Positions 53,665 to 61,676 of a stretch of 64,000 nt of DNA are shown piece after piece; the first letter of the stretch is position 1; each line of letters opens with the position of its first letter. A model generated the notes under the pieces. The model was given only the letters and a program-made list of their open reading frames with translations. It made no database searches and was not told where the DNA came from. This DNA comes from HXMU1420-2 sp034670145. GTDB taxonomy: Bacteria > Pseudomonadota > Alphaproteobacteria > Rhodobacterales > Rhodobacteraceae. The stretch covers positions 186,001 through 250,000 of the forward strand of contig JAXMOA010000007.1 in assembly GCA_034670145.1 (NCBI GenBank), written 5' to 3'. The position numbers and the translations under genes were made by a program.

Positions 53665-54570
53665 ATGGCCAGCCTTATTGAAATGGAAGCTTTTACAACT
53701 GTTGTGGAACAAGGCGGAATCACGGTTGCTGCCCGTCGTCTTGGCATGTCCAAGTCCGCGGTTTCCAAACATATCACCAACCTCGAAGGACGTCTGGGCG
53801 CGCGCCTGCTCAGCCGCTCGACCCGCCGCGTCAGCCCGACAGAGATCGGTCTGGCCTACTTTGACAAGGTCAGCCGCGTGTTGAATGACGCAGGCGAGGC
53901 CGACGCCATGGTGACGGCTCTGGGGGATCAGCCCAGCGGCATCCTGCGTGTATCCGTGGCAACGGATTTCGGCGTCACCCATCTGTCACCGATCATCGGC
54001 AAGTTCATGGAAAGCTACCCGGAACTCTCCGTCAGCCTGGTCCTGCAAAACCGCTTTGCCGAGTTGATAAGCGAAGGTTACGACGTTGGCGTGCGCGTGG
54101 GCGAACTCGAAGACAGCACATTGAAGGCCCGTAAATTTGCCTGCGCCGAAAAACGGCTGGTCGCCAGCCCGGCCTATCTGGACCGTCATGGTGTGCCCGC
54201 GTCGATTTCGAATCTTGCGCAGCACAGCCTGCTGCACGGAACCACCCGACCCAGCAGCCATGTCTGGACGCTGCGTGGACCCGGCAACGTCAAGCAACAG
54301 GTTCGCGCCACCGGGCCGCTCAGCATCAATGACGGCCAATCTCTGCTTCAGGCGGCCGTCTCCGGTCTGGGCATCGCCTATCTGCCCAGCTTCCTCTACA
54401 GCGAGGCAATGCGGGCCGGGCAGCTTGTCGACGTCATGCCATCCCTGCAATCCGAACCGGTCAGCCTGCACGCGGTGTACCCCAGCGGGCGCTTCACACA
54501 GCCCAAGGTGCGCGCCTTTGTCGATTTCCTTGTGCAGGAATTCATGGATCGCGACCTGCGCAATTGGTAG
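53665..54570 (+). CDS. LysR-family transcriptional regulator
   Basis: A 301-residue regulator: HTH FTTVVEQGGITVAARRLGMSKSAVSKHITNLE at residues 10-41 in two runs, then LLSRSTRRVSPTEIGLAYF and a type-2 periplasmic-binding-like effector domain from about 90. It belongs to the CrgA/DsdC-like group with the STRRVSPTE block. No divergent target gene is present; GGGGGAAT precedes the ATG. Its target is unknown. Confidence 0.9.
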   Translation: MASLIEMEAFTTVVEQGGITVAARRLGMSKSAVSKHITNLEGRLGARLLSRSTRRVSPTEIGLAYFDKVSRVLNDAGEADAMVTALGDQPSGILRVSVATDFGVTHLSPIIGKFMESYPELSVSLVLQNRFAELISEGYDVGVRVGELEDSTLKARKFACAEKRLVASPAYLDRHGVPASISNLAQHSLLHGTTRPSSHVWTLRGPGNVKQQVRATGPLSINDGQSLLQAAVSGLGIAYLPSFLYSEAMRAGQLVDVMPSLQSEPVSLHAVYPSGRFTQPKVRAFVDFLVQEFMDRDLRNW

Positions 54571-54636
54571 CGTTCCCTGCCTTCGGGGCAGTCGTGCAAA
54601 ACACGATCAGGATCGGGCTCTATCCCTCTTCCCATG

Positions 54637-54666
54637 TTGGCGGCCACAACATATAGTGGCCGCCAA
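54637..54666. repeat. perfect 11-bp inverted repeat upstream of mipZ
   Basis: TTGGCGGCCAC (54637-54647) and GTGGCCGCCAA (54656-54666) flank an 8-nt loop, 34 nt before the mipZ ATG and 67 nt after the LysR stop. It may terminate the LysR transcript or act as an operator; no T-run follows on the plus strand. Confidence 0.55.
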
Positions 54667-54699
54667 AACGCACGCACGCAGGTGCGGCAAGGATCGGGT

Positions 54700-55509
54700 A
54701 TGGCACATATTATCGTCGTCGGGAACGAAAAGGGCGGGGCCGGCAAATCCACGGTGTCGATGCACGTGGTCACAGCGCTCGCGCGTCTGGGGCATCGGGT
54801 CAATGCGCTGGATCTGGATTTGCGCCAACGCTCCCTTTGTCGCCACGCGGAAAACCGGCGCGCCTACCTTCAAAGCGTAGGCCTCGACCTGCCCAGTGCC
54901 CAGTGTCATGACCTGCCCGAGGCAGACCGTGACCAGCTAAAACCAGGCGAGAATATTTACGACCACCGCCTGTCCACGGTTGTGACCGCCCTGGAAAAAG
55001 ACAGCGATTTCATTCTGATCGACTGCCCCGGTTCCCACACCCGTCTCAGCCAGGTGGCCCATTCTCTGGCCGACACCCTGATCACACCGCTCAATGACAG
55101 CTATGTCGACTTTGACCTGCTGGCCCGCACGGACCCCACCGGCGAAAAGATCCTCGGCCCGTCGCTTTATGCGGAAATGGTCTGGAACGCCCGGCAATTG
55201 CGGGCGCAGGCGGGGCTCAAGGCGATGGATTGGATCGTCCTGCGCAACCGCGTCGGCACCCAACGCATGGTCAACAAGGAAAAGCTCGAGCGCGTGGTGC
55301 GCACCCTGTCCGAGCGTATCGGTTTCCGTGTCGCGCCGGGTTTCTCGGAGCGTGTGGTTTTCCGAGAGCTGTTTCCGCGTGGTTTGACCCTGCTTGACCT
55401 CAAAGACACCGGTGTCAAACAGCTGAACATCTCGAATGTGGCCGCCCGACAAGAGCTGCGCGATCTGATGAAAGCGCTGAATTTGCCGGGTGTCGATGTC
55501 ACCTTCTAA
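54700..55509 (+). CDS. mipZ: division-plane positioning ATPase MipZ
   Basis: A 269-residue ParA/MinD-type ATPase. The deviant Walker A KGGAGKS is at 11-17, the switch DLDLRQRSLCRH near 39 and IDCPGSHTRLSQVAHSLADTLITPLNDS near 108. In Caulobacter and relatives MipZ binds ParB at the origin-proximal poles and inhibits FtsZ, confining division to mid-cell. The start at 54700 is chosen because the Walker region must be N-terminal. Confidence 0.94.
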   Translation: MAHIIVVGNEKGGAGKSTVSMHVVTALARLGHRVNALDLDLRQRSLCRHAENRRAYLQSVGLDLPSAQCHDLPEADRDQLKPGENIYDHRLSTVVTALEKDSDFILIDCPGSHTRLSQVAHSLADTLITPLNDSYVDFDLLARTDPTGEKILGPSLYAEMVWNARQLRAQAGLKAMDWIVLRNRVGTQRMVNKEKLERVVRTLSERIGFRVAPGFSERVVFRELFPRGLTLLDLKDTGVKQLNISNVAARQELRDLMKALNLPGVDVTF

Positions 55510-55519
55510 AGCTAACCGG

Positions 55520-55660
55520 TTACAGGCCCTGATATAGATAAGCGTCGCGGTTGGCCTTGTGATACGCCTGTTGATCCGCATCGACGGAACCTGTCGGATC
55601 ACAGGCGGCAACCAGCGTGCCGGCCAGGATCATGGCAATACCTTTGGTCCATGTCATCAT
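55520..55660 (-). CDS. 46-residue lipoprotein of unknown function
   Basis: A short gene with a clear lipoprotein signal: MMTWTK, a hydrophobic stretch and lipobox LVAAC with the lipidated Cys20. Only 26 residues would remain after processing, rich in Asp, Gln and Tyr (DADQQAYHKANRDAYLYQ). AAGGAG lies 6 nt before the ATG. It is 49 bp downstream of the nucleotide cyclase on the same strand and convergent with mipZ. Confidence 0.68.
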   Translation of the reverse strand: MMTWTKGIAMILAGTLVAACDPTGSVDADQQAYHKANRDAYLYQGL

Positions 55661-55709
55661 TTCGGCTCCTTTACTGCGGCGCCTGTCTGCCTGGACGCTT
55701 TGTCCGGTA

Positions 55710-56969
55710 TCAGGCCGTTGTTGTGCCACTTGGTTGGGTGGTGGGGTGAATGGTAAACAATTCCTGTGGTTCCGGAATGCCGCGCAACATGTAGCGACCC
55801 AACGATATCAGATCTGAACGATCCGCCCCCGCCGCTGCCCGCAACCTTTCGGAAACGATGATGTTCTGACCTAGTGCACGATGCATGTCCGACAACCGCG
55901 CCGTCTGATTGACGGCTGGCCCGATCACCGTGAAATCCAGCCGCGAATCCGCGCCGATATTGCCGTACAGGATCTCTCCGTTGTGCAGAGCCAGCGTAAA
56001 CCCGGCCGTCGGCAAACCCGCCGCCCCACGCGTTGCGTTCAGCTCTTCGATCTCTTTCGTCATCCGGGCCGCCGCGGCGAGCGCCGCCTCAGCATCCTCC
56101 GGCGCATCGCCCAGATCGAACATCGCCATCAGGCCGTCCCCCATGAATTTCAGGACATGACCGCCGATGTCTTCGATGATCCGCACCGTCACGCCGAAAT
56201 AGGCGTTCAGCATCTCGATCATCTTGTCCCCCTCCAGCTGCTCGGCCAGACTTGTGAAACCGATCAGGTCAAAATAGCAAATCGCGGCATCAATTTTCTC
56301 CAGCGATCCGCGCTCAATCTCGCCAGATAAAACCCGGTTTCCGGCATCCGCACCCAGATAGACACCCAACAGCTCGCGCGCCATCTTCCGGTTGGAGGCT
56401 GATTTCAGCGCCAGTCCCAGATACGGCAGAACCGCCCGGATCTGATGGATCTGTTGATCCGAAAACCCGGCAGGCCCATCGCTGGTCCAGGACAACAATG
56501 CGCCTTCGGGGGTGTTGTCCGGGTCAATCACCTGATCCTGCGCCAACTGATTCAGGATCAGGGCCGACGCGAAATAGTCGGTTGCCCCACGCTGGCGCAG
56601 GTCGTTCAGCAAGGGAAAGCGGCTTTCCTCGTTTGTATCCCGCAAAGGCACCCGCAGTTCCATTTTCCGCGACCGCAGCAGGTAGTACAGCGGGCTGTTC
56701 AGCCACATCTCGGCCGGGGTATCGGTGAACTGATAGTGCTCCGAGGTCAGCCCATCAGACCGCGTCCAATCAAATCCGACCCCACCATAGCGAGGATGAA
56801 AAGCACTCTGCGCCACATGCATCCGCATCAAGGGTATGCCGATGTCCAGCAACCCATGACAGTATTGCTCCAGCACTTCTTCCTGCGTCGCCCCTTCCAA
56901 TCCCATCTTGAGCATCATTTGCGCGACGCTCGATGCGGGCCCGCTCAGCGCGTCCTGCACAATGTCCAT
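55710..56969 (-). CDS. class III adenylate/guanylate cyclase with N-terminal sensor region
   Basis: A 419-residue protein. Residues 1-215 form a GAF-like or otherwise unassigned region (HYQFTDTPAEMWLNSPLYYLL, FSDQQIHQIRAVLPYLGLAL). The catalytic domain begins near 235 with the metal block ICYFDLIGFTSLAEQL, then FMGDGLMAMFDLGDAP and VIGPAVNQTARLSDMH with the Asn/Arg transition-state pair. It makes cAMP or cGMP in the cytoplasm. The start at 56969 is preferred; a longer frame exists. It is divergent from maiA. Confidence 0.87.
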   Translation of the reverse strand: MDIVQDALSGPASSVAQMMLKMGLEGATQEEVLEQYCHGLLDIGIPLMRMHVAQSAFHPRYGGVGFDWTRSDGLTSEHYQFTDTPAEMWLNSPLYYLLRSRKMELRVPLRDTNEESRFPLLNDLRQRGATDYFASALILNQLAQDQVIDPDNTPEGALLSWTSDGPAGFSDQQIHQIRAVLPYLGLALKSASNRKMARELLGVYLGADAGNRVLSGEIERGSLEKIDAAICYFDLIGFTSLAEQLEGDKMIEMLNAYFGVTVRIIEDIGGHVLKFMGDGLMAMFDLGDAPEDAEAALAAAARMTKEIEELNATRGAAGLPTAGFTLALHNGEILYGNIGADSRLDFTVIGPAVNQTARLSDMHRALGQNIIVSERLRAAAGADRSDLISLGRYMLRGIPEPQELFTIHPTTQPSGTTTA

Positions 56970-57189
56970 CCGGATCCTCGATTCTCTGATTGACACCCAA
57001 ACCCTATTTGGTGCGCAAACCCCCGAATTGATAGACCTCCACACATAGAATTTGACAGTGCCCTATCCACCCGGCGGCTTATGCCTGACGTGTGCAATCT
57101 ATCTTCGCTTTGGTTTCCAGCAAGTGCTATGCAATAGCGCGACCTGTAGGGTAAAGGTCACGCAACGCGATCCCTCCGGAGAAGAACCG

Positions 57190-57828
57190 ATGAAGCTTTA
57201 CTCGTACTGGCGGTCCACAACATCCTTGCGCGTCCGGGCTGCTTTGAACCTGAAGGGGGTCGACTATACCATCGTGCCCGTAAATCTGGTCCAGGGTGAA
57301 CAGAACCAAAGCGCATATGCGGCCGTGAACCCGGGGCAGGGGGTGCCTTCGCTCGAACTCGATGATGGACGCATTATCACCCAATCCGTGGCCTTGCTGG
57401 ATTACATCGAGGAAACCTGGCCAGAACCGGCGCTTTTGCCCGCTGATCCGGTCACACGGGCTCAGGTGCGGGCTGCGGCGGCACAAATCGCGCTTGATAT
57501 CCACCCGGTGAACAACCTCAAGGTACTTGGCTATCTCAAGGCGACGCTCGGCCACGATCAGGCCGAGGCGGTAACCTGGATGAACCATTGGATGGCCGAG
57601 GGCTTCACCGCCTTCCAGAAACTGCTGCCAGGTGACACGCCTTACTGTTTTGGCGAGACGATCGGGCTGGCGGATCTCTGCCTTGTCGGCCAGATGGTCA
57701 ATGCCCGCCGCTGGGGGTGTGACCTGACCCAGTTCGCGCGACTGGTGGACATTGACGCGCTTTGCCGCAAAAACACTGCCATCGCGCAAGCGATGCCGGA
57801 CATGCAACCAGACGCACAACCGGCCTGA
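57190..57828 (+). CDS. maiA: maleylacetoacetate isomerase (zeta-class GST)
   Basis: A 212-residue zeta GST converting maleylacetoacetate to fumarylacetoacetate in tyrosine/homogentisate breakdown. The glutathione-binding YSYWRSTTSLRVRAALNLKG is N-terminal, followed by NPGQGVPSLELDDG and ITQSVALLDYIEE; the C-domain has FGETIGLADLCLVGQM. The ATG at 57190 is set by the conserved MKLYSYWRS start. It is 24 nt upstream of fahA. Confidence 0.94.
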   Translation: MKLYSYWRSTTSLRVRAALNLKGVDYTIVPVNLVQGEQNQSAYAAVNPGQGVPSLELDDGRIITQSVALLDYIEETWPEPALLPADPVTRAQVRAAAAQIALDIHPVNNLKVLGYLKATLGHDQAEAVTWMNHWMAEGFTAFQKLLPGDTPYCFGETIGLADLCLVGQMVNARRWGCDLTQFARLVDIDALCRKNTAIAQAMPDMQPDAQPA

Positions 57829-57852
57829 ACGGTCAATAGAACGGACATAGAC

Positions 57853-59109
57853 ATGCCTCTCCTGACAAGCTGGGTCGCCTCGGCCAATGCTGAAAACCAC
57901 CCATTCCCTCTGAATAACCTCCCCTATGGGGTTTTTTCGACCGAAGGGTCGGACCCATGCTGCGGTGTGGCCATCGGCGACATGATCCTCGATATACAAG
58001 CCGCAGAAGAGGCAGGCTTGATCGATCTGTGCGACGCGCCGGTTTTTGATGTCCCATACTGGAATGACCTGATGGAAGAGGGGCCCGCTGTCTGGGCCGC
58101 GCTGCGCGAACGCCTTACCGCGCTTCTGGCGGAAGGATCCGAAGAGCAGGCCAAGGTTGAACCGATGCTGGTGCCCATGGACACGGTCGAGATGCACCTG
58201 CCACTGGTCGTCTGCGAATACACCGATTTCTACGCGGGTCGGCACCATGCGACAAACGTGGGAACCATGTTCCGGGGCGCTGAAAACGCTCTGCCACCCA
58301 ACTGGCTGCATATCCCGATCGGATACAACGGCCGCGCCTCCTCTGTCGTCGTCGATGGCACGCCTGTGCGCCGCCCCTGGGGCCAGTTGAAATCGCCCGA
58401 CCATGCCGTCCCGGCCTTCATGCCTTGCCGTCGCTTTGACCTGGAACTTGAAATGGGCGCCATCGTGGGGGTCTCGTCCGAGGGTCCGATCACGGTGCAA
58501 GAGGCAAACAACAACATTTTCGGCTATGTCCTGCTGAACGACTGGTCCGCCCGCGACATTCAAGCCTGGGAATACCAGCCGCTTGGTCCGTTCCAGGCCA
58601 AGGCAACGGCGACGTCGATCTCTCCCTGGATCGTGACAAAGGCCGCGCTCGATCCGTTCAAATGCGACACACCCGAACGCGAGTTCGAACTGCTGGATCA
58701 CCTCAAGGATTGCGGCCCGATGCTGTATGACATCCAGCTCGAAGTCGGCCTCAGCCCGGCGGACAAGCCCGAAACCACCATCGCGCAGACCAATTACAAT
58801 GAAATGTACTACTCTGCCGCCCAGCAACTGGCCCATCACAGCACATCCGGCTGTCCGATGAATGTCGGTGACCTGCTGGGTTCGGGCACCATCTCTGGCG
58901 CTACCCCCTCCGAACGCGGCTCGCTGCTGGAACTCAGCTGGGGCGGCAAAGAGCCGATCACACTGGACAGCGGAGAGGTCCGCTCCTTCCTTGAGGATGG
59001 CGATACCCTGACCCTGCGCGGCCACGCCCAGGGCGATGGCTATCGTATCGGATTTGGTGAATGCGCGGGCCAGATCCTGCCGGCCCTGCCAGACCCATTT
59101 GCCCGCTAA
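57853..59109 (+). CDS. fahA: fumarylacetoacetase
   Basis: A 418-residue enzyme hydrolysing fumarylacetoacetate to fumarate and acetoacetate, the last step of tyrosine catabolism. It has an N-terminal SH3-like domain (FPLNNLPYGVFS), then the FAH catalytic domain with CEYTDFYAGRHHATNVGTMF (metal Asp, catalytic His), LELEMGAIVG (Glu ligands), LLNDWSARDIQAWEYQPLGP and NVGDLLGSGTISG. A terminator follows. hmgA and hppD are not in the window. Confidence 0.96.
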   Translation: MPLLTSWVASANAENHPFPLNNLPYGVFSTEGSDPCCGVAIGDMILDIQAAEEAGLIDLCDAPVFDVPYWNDLMEEGPAVWAALRERLTALLAEGSEEQAKVEPMLVPMDTVEMHLPLVVCEYTDFYAGRHHATNVGTMFRGAENALPPNWLHIPIGYNGRASSVVVDGTPVRRPWGQLKSPDHAVPAFMPCRRFDLELEMGAIVGVSSEGPITVQEANNNIFGYVLLNDWSARDIQAWEYQPLGPFQAKATATSISPWIVTKAALDPFKCDTPEREFELLDHLKDCGPMLYDIQLEVGLSPADKPETTIAQTNYNEMYYSAAQQLAHHSTSGCPMNVGDLLGSGTISGATPSERGSLLELSWGGKEPITLDSGEVRSFLEDGDTLTLRGHAQGDGYRIGFGECAGQILPALPDPFAR

Positions 59110-59125
59110 TAGGGCAACACGATCC

Positions 59126-59163
59126 GGGTGGAAGAGTCAGGCATAGACCAGGCTCTTCCACCC
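59126..59163 (+). terminator. terminator after maiA-fahA
   Basis: GGGTGGAAGAG (59126-59136) pairs perfectly with CTCTTCCACCC (59153-59163), 16-nt loop, 16 nt after the fahA stop. No T-run follows. Confidence 0.55.
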
Positions 59164-59360
59164 TCAACTGGTCAACTGGCGCTTGTTCAACCGCGCAACA
59201 CACAGATTTGACCAGCGTTTTGGGCTGTTATTTCCAGCTTGAACATGCTAGCAAGAAAAGCATATTTTATTGAAACGTATTGCATTTTCATGTTTTTCAT
59301 GAATGCCTCTGACAAGTGGTGCGATTTTGCGCCGTGAGCAGATTTTGAAGGAGAACGATT

Positions 59361-61670
59361 GTGGCTGCAGACGCATCCGGAGGTTCATCTGCCTTTGGGT
59401 CTGAAATCGGGTCTCCCGGCTTCGTCAAAGTTTTGGGCGCCAAAGGCTCCATGGCCATGCTGGCCGTGTTCCTTTTCTCGTTGGCATATAACGTTCTGCT
59501 TCTGACCGTTCCGATCTACATTCTGCAGATCTATCAGCGTGTCATGACCAGTCAGAGCTCGGAAACCCTTTTCGCGCTCACCATCGTTGCGGTCTGTGCG
59601 CTTGGCTTTTCCGTGATCTTTGATCAGATCCGCCGGGCCGTCACGCAACGCATGAGCCACCGAATCTATGTGGAGCTTGGCGATCGCGTCATCAAGAAAT
59701 CACTCAGCGCGTCGGTTGATCTGCCAGACCGCTCACGTCCGTTGGCCGACGTCAACACCATCCGCCAGTTCATCGGCAGTCGCGATTTGCTGAGCATGAT
59801 GGACGTGCCGTTCTCGGCCTTGTTCATCTTCGTGCTATTCCTGATCAGCCCGATTTTGGGCCTTTTGGGTGTGGCCATTGCCATACTAATGTTGTTGCTG
59901 GCAATCATCTCGGCCTACACGTCGAACAAACGCCAGATGGTCGCCACCAACCGGATGAAAACATCCGAGGACCAGTTCAGCCGCTTCGCCGAGGGTGGGG
60001 CGCTCGTGCATTCCCTGTGCATGTCCGAACCCGTGCGCCGCAGTTGGCTGCGCAGCCAACTGGCCTTCTCCGAAGATATCCGTGTCGCCGGGCGCAGTTC
60101 CAACGTGACTCAGGGGTTTTCGCAAGGTCTGCGGACTTCTGCGCAGGTCCTGGCCATCGCGACCGCCGCCTATCTCGCGCTGTCTGCGCAGGTCAATCCG
60201 GGCATGATCCTTGCCGCATCCATCCTGATGTCGCGGGCGGTAAACCCGATTGAAGGCGTGATCATGGGACGGATCAGATACATCACAGCCCGCGACGCCT
60301 ATGCCCGCGTGTCGCGCCTGCTGTCCGGCCCCGAGCAAACCACACTCTTGGAACGCAAGCCAAACTCCGGTCGCATTGTCGCCGAGGGTCTGGTCTACGT
60401 GCCCCGTGGCGGACGCAAACGGCAGCCAGTTGTGCGCGGCGCAACGCTGAATATCGAACCGAACGAGATCATGGCCATCATCGGGCCAAACGCTTCTGGT
60501 AAAAGCATCCTGTCACAATTGCTGATCGGTGCGATGGAGCCGAATTCAGGCACCGTCCAATTGGATGGCGCGGACATTCACAGCTATGCACGTGACGCCC
60601 TGGCCGAGACGATTGGCTATCTGCCGCAGGTCTCCGACGTGCTGCCCGGTTCGATCGCCGACAACATCAGCCGCTTCCGAGAGCCTGACGTAAACGCCAT
60701 ATGGGATGCCCTGCGCGCGGTTGATCTGGAAAACGAAGTGGGCAATTTTCAGGACCGGCTCGATACGCCGATGCTCACGGCCTCTTATCTTTTGACCCCG
60801 GGTCAGTACCGCCGGCTGCTTTTGGCCCGTGCGGTCTATGGCAACCCGTCGCTGCTGGTGTTGGATGAACCGAACCAGAACATGGATCAGGCCTCCGATA
60901 AATTGGTCGCCTCTCTGGTCGAAAGCCTCAAGGAAAAGGGCGCAGCCGTCGTTCTGATTTCGCCCCGCGATGCGCTCATGCGGACTGCGGACCGGGTGAT
61001 GCTGATGCGCGGCGGAGTCATCGAACCTGCCGAAAGCCAGCAAGATCAGCAAAAAGCCCGCGCTGGTGGCATGGCCGCTGCGCCCGGTCGTCCGCAGGGT
61101 GCGCCAGGTGCAACACCGGGAGCGCAGCCATTTATTACGGCGCCGACGACCCCAGCCCAGCCTCCACAGAAACAACCCGCTGCCGAAGCCCAGCCACCGC
61201 GCCCCGCAGCGCCGGTGTACGAAACGGCTCAACCAGTGATGCAACCGGTCCACGCCCCGGCGCAGCCAGCGCGTGGTCAGGCACAACAACCGTCCCGTGG
61301 TCAGGCACAACAACCGTCCCGTGGTCAGGCACAACAACCGCCCCGTGGTCAGGCACAACAACCGCCCCGTGGTCAGGCACAACAACCGCCCCGTGGTCAG
61401 GCACAACAACCGCCCCGCGGTCAGGCACAGCAACCGCCCCGCGGTCAGGCACAGCAACCGCCCCGCGGTCCGGCGCAATCCGAGGCCGGCCGTGTACCCA
61501 CAGGCCAACCGCAAAGACCGCAACAGGCGGCGCCCGCCCCGCAAAAATTCGCCGGTCCGCGCCCCGTCGCATTCCAACCGGCAAACCAGGCAAAGCCGCA
61601 GCCAGCTGAGGAAGACACGAAAACCCAACCCAACGTCCAGCCCGGCAATGGCCGGATCAAGCAGGGGTAA
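59361..61670 (+). CDS. type I secretion system permease/ATPase with repeat-rich C-terminal tail
   Basis: A 769-residue PrtD/HasD-type exporter with a GTG start preceded by AAGGAG. The transmembrane domain covers about 30-300 (spans near 35-55, 70-90, 155-195, 265-290). The ATPase has Walker A GPNASGKS (375-382) and Walker B LLVLDEP (Asp502, Glu503), but the signature is LTPGQ (478-482) instead of LSGGQ, and the usual H-loop His is replaced by SPRD (534-537). Residues about 565-769 are a Pro/Gln/Ala-rich tail with eight 8-residue repeats. The adaptor follows after 6 nt. Confidence 0.92.
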   Translation: MAADASGGSSAFGSEIGSPGFVKVLGAKGSMAMLAVFLFSLAYNVLLLTVPIYILQIYQRVMTSQSSETLFALTIVAVCALGFSVIFDQIRRAVTQRMSHRIYVELGDRVIKKSLSASVDLPDRSRPLADVNTIRQFIGSRDLLSMMDVPFSALFIFVLFLISPILGLLGVAIAILMLLLAIISAYTSNKRQMVATNRMKTSEDQFSRFAEGGALVHSLCMSEPVRRSWLRSQLAFSEDIRVAGRSSNVTQGFSQGLRTSAQVLAIATAAYLALSAQVNPGMILAASILMSRAVNPIEGVIMGRIRYITARDAYARVSRLLSGPEQTTLLERKPNSGRIVAEGLVYVPRGGRKRQPVVRGATLNIEPNEIMAIIGPNASGKSILSQLLIGAMEPNSGTVQLDGADIHSYARDALAETIGYLPQVSDVLPGSIADNISRFREPDVNAIWDALRAVDLENEVGNFQDRLDTPMLTASYLLTPGQYRRLLLARAVYGNPSLLVLDEPNQNMDQASDKLVASLVESLKEKGAAVVLISPRDALMRTADRVMLMRGGVIEPAESQQDQQKARAGGMAAAPGRPQGAPGATPGAQPFITAPTTPAQPPQKQPAAEAQPPRPAAPVYETAQPVMQPVHAPAQPARGQAQQPSRGQAQQPSRGQAQQPPRGQAQQPPRGQAQQPPRGQAQQPPRGQAQQPPRGQAQQPPRGPAQSEAGRVPTGQPQRPQQAAPAPQKFAGPRPVAFQPANQAKPQPAEEDTKTQPNVQPGNGRIKQG
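61272..61463 (+). repeat. eight tandem 24-bp repeats in the exporter gene
   Basis: The unit encodes RGQAQQP(S/P). Two copies end in Ser and six in Pro; copies differ by only a few third-position changes. The array keeps frame and lies in the C-terminal tail of the ABC protein, so copy number could vary by slippage without a frameshift. Confidence 0.95.
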
Positions 61671-61676
61671 GGCAGC

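Noticed and set aside
53023..53982. 319-codon minus-strand frame across methyltransferase end, gap and LysR start
   Set aside because: It overlaps two well-supported genes on the other strand and shows no domain.
57127..59025. 632-codon open frame antisense to maiA-fahA
   Set aside because: It is a mirror of the high-GC coding frame of fahA, has no ribosome site or recognisable domain, and both sense genes are well-supported enzymes.
59287..59303. TTCATG-TTTTT-CATGAA inverted repeat upstream of the exporter gene
   Set aside because: Only 6-bp arms in an AT-rich promoter region; too weak to call an operator without comparison.
61272..61463. CRISPR-like array
   Set aside because: The 24-bp units are directly abutting with no spacers and translate in frame as RGQAQQP(S/P) inside a gene.
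60546..61628. 360-codon antisense frame over the exporter tail
   Set aside because: Its Leu/Cys/Thr/Gly repeats are just the reverse reading of the 24-bp repeat array; the sense frame is a complete ABC exporter.
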